Positions 58,531-64,000 of a DNA stretch of 64,000 nucleotides are shown here, piece by piece. Each line of letters opens with the position of its first letter. The stretch's first letter is position 1. The DNA comes from Taiwanofungus camphoratus (lineage: Eukaryota > Basidiomycota > Agaricomycetes > Polyporales > Taiwanofungaceae): NCBI GenBank assembly GCA_003999685.1, contig CP021221.1, positions 1,984,001 to 2,048,000 on the forward strand. Reading direction: 5' to 3'. The position numbers and the translations under genes are program-made. The notes beneath the pieces were generated by a model. The model was not told the origin of the DNA, did not search any database, and saw nothing but the letters and a program-made list of their open reading frames with translations.

Positions 58531-59790
58531 CTAATTCATACGTTCCCTCTGCTGTCTGAAGTCCTCAACCCACGCACTTTCAACTGCGCCTTTCGGTAGG
58601 ACTACGAATGTCAAACATCCATCCTTGACCTCGATGCCGTCCGGAGGATCTCCATCCTTAGGCTGAGCAGCCTTGTAAACATCTTTGAGTGTCATTTCCT
58701 TGCCGACTTTGAGCAGTCGCCTCCTATGTGTCATGGCATAGATGACAAGCTGACCATCCACGTATTCATGGTTCTTGTCCCACTCTGGTGGCGGTGCTTG
58801 AGGAGGAAACATGGCAGCAAGGTGTGCAGAGAACGGGGTGTCCTCTACAAACTGCGAAATCATGTCCGAGATTGCGTGTTGCGGATATAAGAAGAAGACT
58901 GGCATGATCAATGTGCTATGTGTTGGGTCCTCAGGGTCGAATGAAGGCTCGTACGGATTCTCAGAGGAGCCATCGGGTCGTGAAATAGCAATCAAGCCGC
59001 GCTCCTGGAATGCAGCAATCTCCCTGGGCATCATGCCTGAAGCATAGAACGTGATTACCCACTTTGAACGTTGCCTGCAGCAGTAGCCGCTTCTCCTGTT
59101 CCCGACGAATCCTATCTTGTTTCTTCCTATCCTTTTTGTCCTTATCTGCCTTCTGTTGCACAGCTTTGTCGTACGTCACCCGAATGTCCTCGTTATTTCT
59201 ATCAAAGCGCAGACAGCGTTCGCAGCAATCAATAGCTTCGTCGAAACGTTCCAGAGCCATCAGAGCTAGTGCCGATCGATAGTGTGCTTTCGGGGAATGA
59301 GAGTTCAGAGTGATCACCCTCGAGCAATCCTTCAATACAGAGCCGTAGTTTTCTTTTTTTTAAGTGATCATCATTAATACGGACTCGGGGAACATGCAGG
59401 ATTGATCTCACTGAGCGCCAGATTACATGCGGCTCGATTGCACAAAAGGGCCTCCATGAGCACTTCATCTGTTGGCTTAGCATCGACGCCCTGGGTATAG
59501 AATCCCAGAGCTTCGCGGTACCGTCTTCCCTTGAAATAGTCATTTCCTTGTTCCTTAAAGTTCTGGGCGATCTCTAAATGCAGTAACTGAGGATTAGTTA
59601 CACAGACATACGACTGATACTTACCGTCAGGAGTTCCCTCGAAGGCTAGACTTTGCAATGCCCCAACTATTGGATCATCGGCTGCATCTTCTGGAAGCGA
59701 CTTCATGAACAATGGCACAGAGTCGAAGGCAGCTAGCTTGTCATCGACTGAAGCTGGTTGAGGTTGTGGTAGCGGGGTGGAGGCGACCAT
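58531..59790 (-). CDS. CNS1: CNS1/TTC4-like TPR co-chaperone, 363 aa
   Basis: Four exons: 59,625-59,790, 59,412-59,573, 59,063-59,352 and 58,531-59,004. CNS1 binds Hsp90 and Hsp70 tails and is essential in yeast, where it supports elongation factor 2 folding. Three TPR units lie at about residues 60-180: EIAQNFKEQGNDYFKGRRYR, DEVLMEALLCNRAACNLALK and SPKAHYRSALALMALERFDE. A charged helix follows (KADKDKKDRKKQDRIRREQE), then the C-terminal 'wheel' domain (RPDGSSENPYEPSFDPEDPT, MPVFFLYPQHAISDMISQF, VYAAQPKDGD-like, GCLTFVVLPKGA). The start is ATG 59,790 (MVASTPLPQPQP); the frame upstream begins with GTG. It is divergent from the next gene, 241 bp apart. Confidence 0.93.
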
Positions 59791-60031
59791 GGTCACACAA
59801 TGGCAGATCTATGGAGAAAGTCGGTTAGTTGTGTGGAATCTCTTCAAGCAGTGTCGACCAAGATCCTCAAAAAACAAAAATGCAGTCGGTCGCAGCAGAA
59901 CAGAATATCGAAAGGCGATGATCGAGATTTTCATCGAGATCGGCCGCTATATCTGAACGCGTCACAGTGGTCACTTCACCTTATCTACCTGACCTGTCCG
60001 AGTCTCCGATCTCAGTGCCAAGAGTGTTCCG
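59791..60031. promoter_or_regulatory. Divergent promoter: CNS1 / L-2-hydroxyglutarate dehydrogenase
   Basis: 241 bp between divergent start codons. No coding sequence or repeat. A compact shared promoter is inferred from spacing only. Confidence 0.4.
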
Positions 60032-61619
60032 ATGCAGGTGAGAGGTCTTGGGGCAGCACTGAACAGTAGCGGGAGGCACAAGTTCAAGGTGAGTTCTCGA
60101 GTCCTGGTGAGCGCATGACTAACACGTCCCCAAGTACAGAATCCGGAATTCGCAGTCGACTATCTGGTTGTCGGAGGCGGTAAGGGACTGCACACCACCT
60201 TATACGTGCATACTACGGATTCATGTCATGTCCTCAACAGGTGTCATTGGCCTGGCTATTGCCCGACAACTAATCAATCGATTTTCATCGAGAACAACAT
60301 TTCTAGTCGAGAGACATGGTAGCGTAGGAGAAGAGACAAGGTATGTGAATTCATGCCTCATATGAACGGTCGCCGATCGAGTGGGCAGCTCTCGTAACTC
60401 CGAAGTTATACATGCAGGTATGTCTGGATCAGAATGGCATTTAGCATCTCTGACGTCCGGACATTCAGGCTTGTACTATCCAGTGGAGTCCCTGAAGACT
60501 CAGCTATGTCTTCGTGGAAGGAGCTTGCTATATGACTATTGCCTGAAGCACAACATACCCTACAAAAAAACAGGCAAACTCGTCGTTGCACGGGAGAACC
60601 AGCTTCCCTACATCGAGGGCCTGCATGCCAAGGCGCAGAAACTCGATTGGCCAATGCACCCATCAAAAGGGAATCGTCGTGCACAGGTGCTACCCACCGA
60701 GCTCATTAGTGGCAATCAAGCGCGAGAGCTCGAGCCAGATCTGTCAGAGGCAATCGTGGCTGCATTATGGAGTCCAGAGACAGGCATCCTGGACTCTCAT
60801 TCCTTCATGGAAAGCCTCGAAAAAGAAATCACCGACTCAGAAGGAGGGGAGATTGCCTATCAGACACGTGTAGTTCGGGTCGATCCCTACGAGTCGGACG
60901 GTAAAGACGACGGATGGGTCGTACAAACAATCACCGGCAGCGGGGACGGAGATTCATTCTTGGCTAGAACACTGATCAACTGCTCCGGGCTCTCTGCGCA
61001 CCTCATTCTGAATGCAATGTTGCCCCAGGAATCTCGCATACCCATGTACTACGGCCGCGGTTCGTACGCATCTTACCGCGGACCAGGCATCAAGGATGTT
61101 TCACACCTTATCTACCCATGTCCTGACACAGGACGTACTGCTCATGGTTTCCAATCGCTGGGGACACATCTAACTATCGATATGCAAGGCAAGGTACGAT
61201 TCGGGCCAGATCTCGACTGGCTCGCTCCGCCTGGGGCCGAGAGAGAGGGTGGAGGGGTCAATGATGAAGATGCGGACTTCTGGCAGAAGCACTTGGTGCC
61301 TGACGACACCAGGCTAGGCATGATGTACGACGCAGTGAAAGAATACCTGCCACAGGTCAAGTTTGAAGGCTTCCAGCCTGATTATTGCGGAGTCCGGCCC
61401 AAACTAGTTGGGCCGCAGGGAGGATTTAAGGATTTCGTGTTCCGAACTGACTACCCACATACATTCCTGAGATCCCACACACACAGTAGGAGGGATAGAC
61501 GGCCGATGATCACTTTACTGGGCATCGAGAGTCCAGGGTTGACTTCGAGCCTTGCTATTGCGGAGAAGGTAGTCGACGACATGATATGCGGGAAAGAAGG
61601 CCATGTAACAGAAGGATAA
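60032..61619 (+). CDS. L2HGDH: L-2-hydroxyglutarate dehydrogenase (FAD), 458 aa
   Basis: Five exons: 60,032-60,088, 60,140-60,179, 60,241-60,340, 60,389-60,417 and 60,469-61,619. The enzyme oxidises L-2-hydroxyglutarate to 2-oxoglutarate, a metabolite-repair step on the mitochondrial inner membrane. The N-terminus MQVRGLGAALNSSGRHKFK is short and basic, fitting mitochondrial import. The dinucleotide fold follows at once: VDYLVVGGGVIGLAIARQL with the GxGxxG-type glycines, then the acidic end LVERHGSVGEETSSRNSEVI and HAGLYYPVESLKTQLC. Other family blocks are YKKTGKLVVA, ELEPDLSEAIVAALWSPETG, INCSGLSAHLI, GRGSYASYRG, LGTHLTIDMQGKVRFGPD and LLGIESPGLTSSLAIAEKV. It converges on NDUFA12 with 40 bp between stops. 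Confidence 0.93.
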
Positions 61620-61659
61620 TCGGCCTGTATTGTCAAGGCAATACAGTATACAGACGAAT

Positions 61660-62299
61660 CTATACAGAGGGTCCTCCCCGGGATGCCACCTTGGGTTCCC
61701 AAGCAATATACTTTGGGCCAGTAGTATTGTAGGATCTGTAGGCTCCCCGAGTACCAGTCAAGTTCTCGATCCATGGCTACGAGAGCAGTTAGTTTCGGAT
61801 CCATAGGCATAGGATGTAGCAAACTTACTCCCTTCCACGGGGGCGAGAAGTTCTGCATCACACGGTCCTCAGGAGGCGGTTCTTTGCGAATGTGACTCAA
61901 CCATGCATGCCACTCAGCAGGTACCTGCGTTGCATTGAAATCATGCTAGCCATAGCCTGTGTCACCAGATGGGAGCTCAGGAAGATACACATACAGACAC
62001 ACCTGCGCGAGATCCACCCATCGGTGACGACCTGAAGCCTACTTGTTCGACCTTGCAATGATGGATCCAGTAGACAGATACTCACCAGGAATCTCCTCCT
62101 CCGGGTTCAAGTTCTCGTAGTAACGGTTACCAAACCTATCGGCCGGTCAGCTCGATTCTGCATAAAATCAAGACCATACGTACTGATCTTTACCAGCAAA
62201 CTTGCCAGACTTGGCATCACCAATGTACTGCAACTGGCGCCACCATTCCTTGAATCCGACACGTCGGAAAGATCGTATAGTTCGAGCTAGAGAGACCAT
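61660..62299 (-). CDS. NDUFA12: Complex I subunit NDUFA12 (B17.2), 135 aa
   Basis: Five exons: 62,184-62,299, 62,086-62,135, 62,003-62,031, 61,829-61,924 and 61,660-61,776. This is a supernumerary subunit of mitochondrial NADH:ubiquinone oxidoreductase, on the matrix arm. The product starts MVSLARTIRSFRRVGFKEWW and has the family blocks RQLQYIGDAKSGKFAGKDQF, GNRYYENLNPEEEIPGRHRW, VPAEWHAWLSHIRKEPPPED, TGTRGAYRSYNTTGPKYIAW and EPKVASRGGPSV. Two exons are only 29 and 50 nt. Phase is continuous across all four introns. The spliced form explains why no single long frame is visible. 3' UTRs with the facing gene must overlap or be very short. Confidence 0.94.
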
Positions 62300-62475
62300 C
62301 GTGGTCTTTGTTGTCGTCTGCCGTTCCACCCAGATGACCTTCGCCCCAATTGCTGGGATGGTTACGTAATGGCACGTGCATTGCTACTTCAAGGCGACGA
62401 GTCTGCATACTTATTTACGTGAGACAGGGCATGAAGGGGGTGTGATGTTACATCAAGATGTACAGCAATTGGCTT
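62300..62475. other. Short intergenic gap
   Basis: 176 bp between two minus-strand genes. It must hold the NDUFA12 promoter and the 3' UTR of the alcohol dehydrogenase gene. Nothing else is visible. Confidence 0.45.
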
Positions 62476-64000
62476 CTAATATTCCAACGAATTCTCGATG
62501 ATCCTCGTCAAGTGTTCTCTCCCGTCCACGCCAGCTACATCCCCTATTCCAGGAGCTAGATCGAGCACACGCCTCTGTGGAATGGTCCCGTCCACAAGCT
62601 TTTCAATATCCTCACGCTTGTACCCTATGGCTTTCAAGCCACGAGGGATGCCGAGGTCGTCGAGGAAACGCGCGATGGCCTCGAAGAGGTGCGCGCCGAT
62701 CTCAGAGTCCGGGATGGCAGAAATGGTAGGGTCCGCCGGCGTCGTGCCATGGAATATGGCAAGTGCTTCGCGGTGCCGGGATGGAGAAGAGGGGGCGGTG
62801 AATTGAAAGACGGCAGGCGCAGGGAGGGCGACGCTGAGGATAGGAGCTTAATCCCAGTGGATATATTTGACTTATGTAAATACGCACGTGACGCCATGGG
62901 GAATGATAGGGTGATCCACATTGTAGCCGGCGAATTTATACTTGGGACCTTGCTTGTTCAATCCCGAGATCTATATCAGGGGTGTCAGCCTGTCATCTCG
63001 GTACAATCAACACATGAGCTTGTACTGGATAGCTGATTCCATGGCACAGATGAACACCAGCATTGCCGAAGCCAATTCCAGCAAATGAAGCAGCTAACCT
63101 GAAACTCGTTGTCAGCCAGTCGGATATGATAGTAATGTGTCGTGAACGCACAACATCTGTCTCATTGCCTCATGGTCATCGAGATTTTTTGAAATTCGTG
63201 GCAGACACTTGACGGTAGTCTGCAAGGCCCACATCGAGAAGATATCAGCCACCGGATTGCTGCCCTGGTAGGCTGGCCGCAATTTGGGATTCGACGGACG
63301 AGGCATGCGCTCTGTATAGCTACAAGAGAGTCGACATCAACTTCATGGCTCTGCGCTCCCAAAACCAAGATACATACGGGATAGCGGTATAACTCTCCAG
63401 ACTATGGAAGAGCACGTCCAAGCCCGCGCTGACGTGAAGTTCTAATCGTCACAGTTGTCAGTAATGCAGCTCAACGACACGGTTTAAAAATGGGGATACC
63501 TCTCGAACAAGACCGCGTGTTCAACGTGTCGACGATGCCGAGGACAGGTTTCAGTGCACGATTTGCAATCCCAGTCTTGAACGACATCGACGTGATGTCG
63601 AGAATAGCAGTACCAGTGGTCTCAGAACCGGTACCAGCAGTCGTCGGTACTACCGAAATTGAATATCAGGTGAACTAGGACGTTTGCAAGGTCTCGGGCC
63701 GCGTACCTGCAATCAGCGGTCTCAGAGTTTCTGTGACTGGCAGGCCTTTGCCAATAGGAGCATTGATAAAGTCGAAGAGATCGGCGTCCTTGTACACAGT
63801 GAACCTCACAAGATGTAAGCCAAACTGGACTATTAACAGCGCCGATACACATACAAGTTTGCGGCTTTCGCTGTGTCCATCACGCTCCCGCCACCGACAC
63901 TGTGAACGCGTCAAAACTCGCAGCAGTCGCTAGGGCTGCCGAAAGCTCTTACGCTAGAAAGTGACTGCAATCCTGCTGCCTGGCCCATGCGATCGCATCC
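62476..64000 (-). CDS. Iron-type alcohol dehydrogenase / hydroxyacid-oxoacid transhydrogenase (5' end outside window)
   Basis: A minus-strand, multi-exon gene cut by the window edge. Motifs in order from 63.9 kb down: SVGGGSVMDTAKAANLY (nucleotide-binding glycines), DADLFDFINAPIGKGLPVTE, PTTAGTGSETTGTAILD, KTGIANRALKPVLGIVD, GLDVLFHSLESYTAIPYTER, YQGSNPVADIFSMWAL, FAGIGFGNAGVHLCHGISYP and NVDHPIIPHGV; the His residues of the last two blocks belong to the metal site. The tail is SVALPAPAVFQFTAPSSP through REHLTRIIENSLEY. The order matches mitochondrial ADHFE1/HOT, which couples 4-hydroxybutyrate oxidation to D-2-hydroxyglutarate formation. Exon limits are approximate. Its neighbour two genes away degrades L-2-hydroxyglutarate, which may be coincidence. 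Confidence 0.88.

Noticed and set aside
1-64000. CRISPR arrays, bacterial-type operons, phage genes
   Set aside because: None seen. Introns, chromodomain elements and e-type ribosomal proteins show a eukaryotic nuclear genome.
1-64000. tRNA genes
   Set aside because: I scanned for A- and B-box-like words and found no pair with a plausible cloverleaf. A covariance search could still find one, since this cannot be done reliably by eye.

Overview
The window is nuclear DNA of a filamentous basidiomycete, most likely Agaricomycotina. The evidence is dense short introns (mostly 46-65 nt), chromodomain-bearing Ty3/gypsy elements, a Tad/I-like LINE with RNase H, and single-copy genes (PHO81-type SPX/ankyrin protein, THO2, MRC1, PEX12, NDUFA12) with fungal domain layouts. 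No species can be named from sequence alone.

Two regions with very different content meet near 22.6 kb. Positions 1-22,575 are a transposon graveyard containing no host gene. It is a nested stack, oldest to youngest: a LINE (pieces at 12,684-13,071 on minus and 20,121-22,575 on plus); two head-to-head copies of one chromodomain Ty3/gypsy family (B, minus, 8,281-12,683; C, plus, 13,072-20,120), whose arms form a 4.4-kb near-perfect inverted repeat around 388 bp of LINE; a related gypsy element A (minus, about 6,600-8,280) inserted into B; a different gypsy family E1 (minus, 941 to about 6,600) inserted into A; and an LTR of a fifth element (369-940) inserted into E1. Target-site bases at 12,684-12,688 and 20,121-20,125 (GCGGG/CCCGC), together with the split LINE reading frame, show that an inversion happened between the two gypsy copies.

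Positions 22,576-64,000 are gene-rich euchromatin with two small terminal-inverted-repeat elements (22,726-22,960 and about 30,620-30,916). Genes in order: an unrecognised 279-aa protein (+), PEX12 (+), PHO81-like phosphate regulator (+), an ABC half-transporter (-), GTP cyclohydrolase I (+), THO2 (-), a stretch with no secure gene (43.4-45.2 kb), MRC1/claspin (-), ribosomal protein L3 (+), a PPR-like mitochondrial protein (+), an AMMECR1-domain protein (-), a Rab GTPase with a large insert (-), ribosomal protein S7 (-), CNS1 co-chaperone (-), L-2-hydroxyglutarate dehydrogenase (+), complex I subunit NDUFA12 (-) and an iron-dependent alcohol dehydrogenase/transhydrogenase cut by the window end (-). 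They are unrelated housekeeping genes and form no cluster or pathway.

Gene models were built by hand from reading phase and splice signals. Every complete model with listed exons sums to a multiple of three. Five of about 53 modelled introns need a GC-AG boundary to keep frame, which is unusually many. The clearest observations for follow-up are the inversion scar through the LINE, a self-priming signal in the gypsy LTRs with two compensating base-pair changes between elements A and C, and the GC-AG introns.
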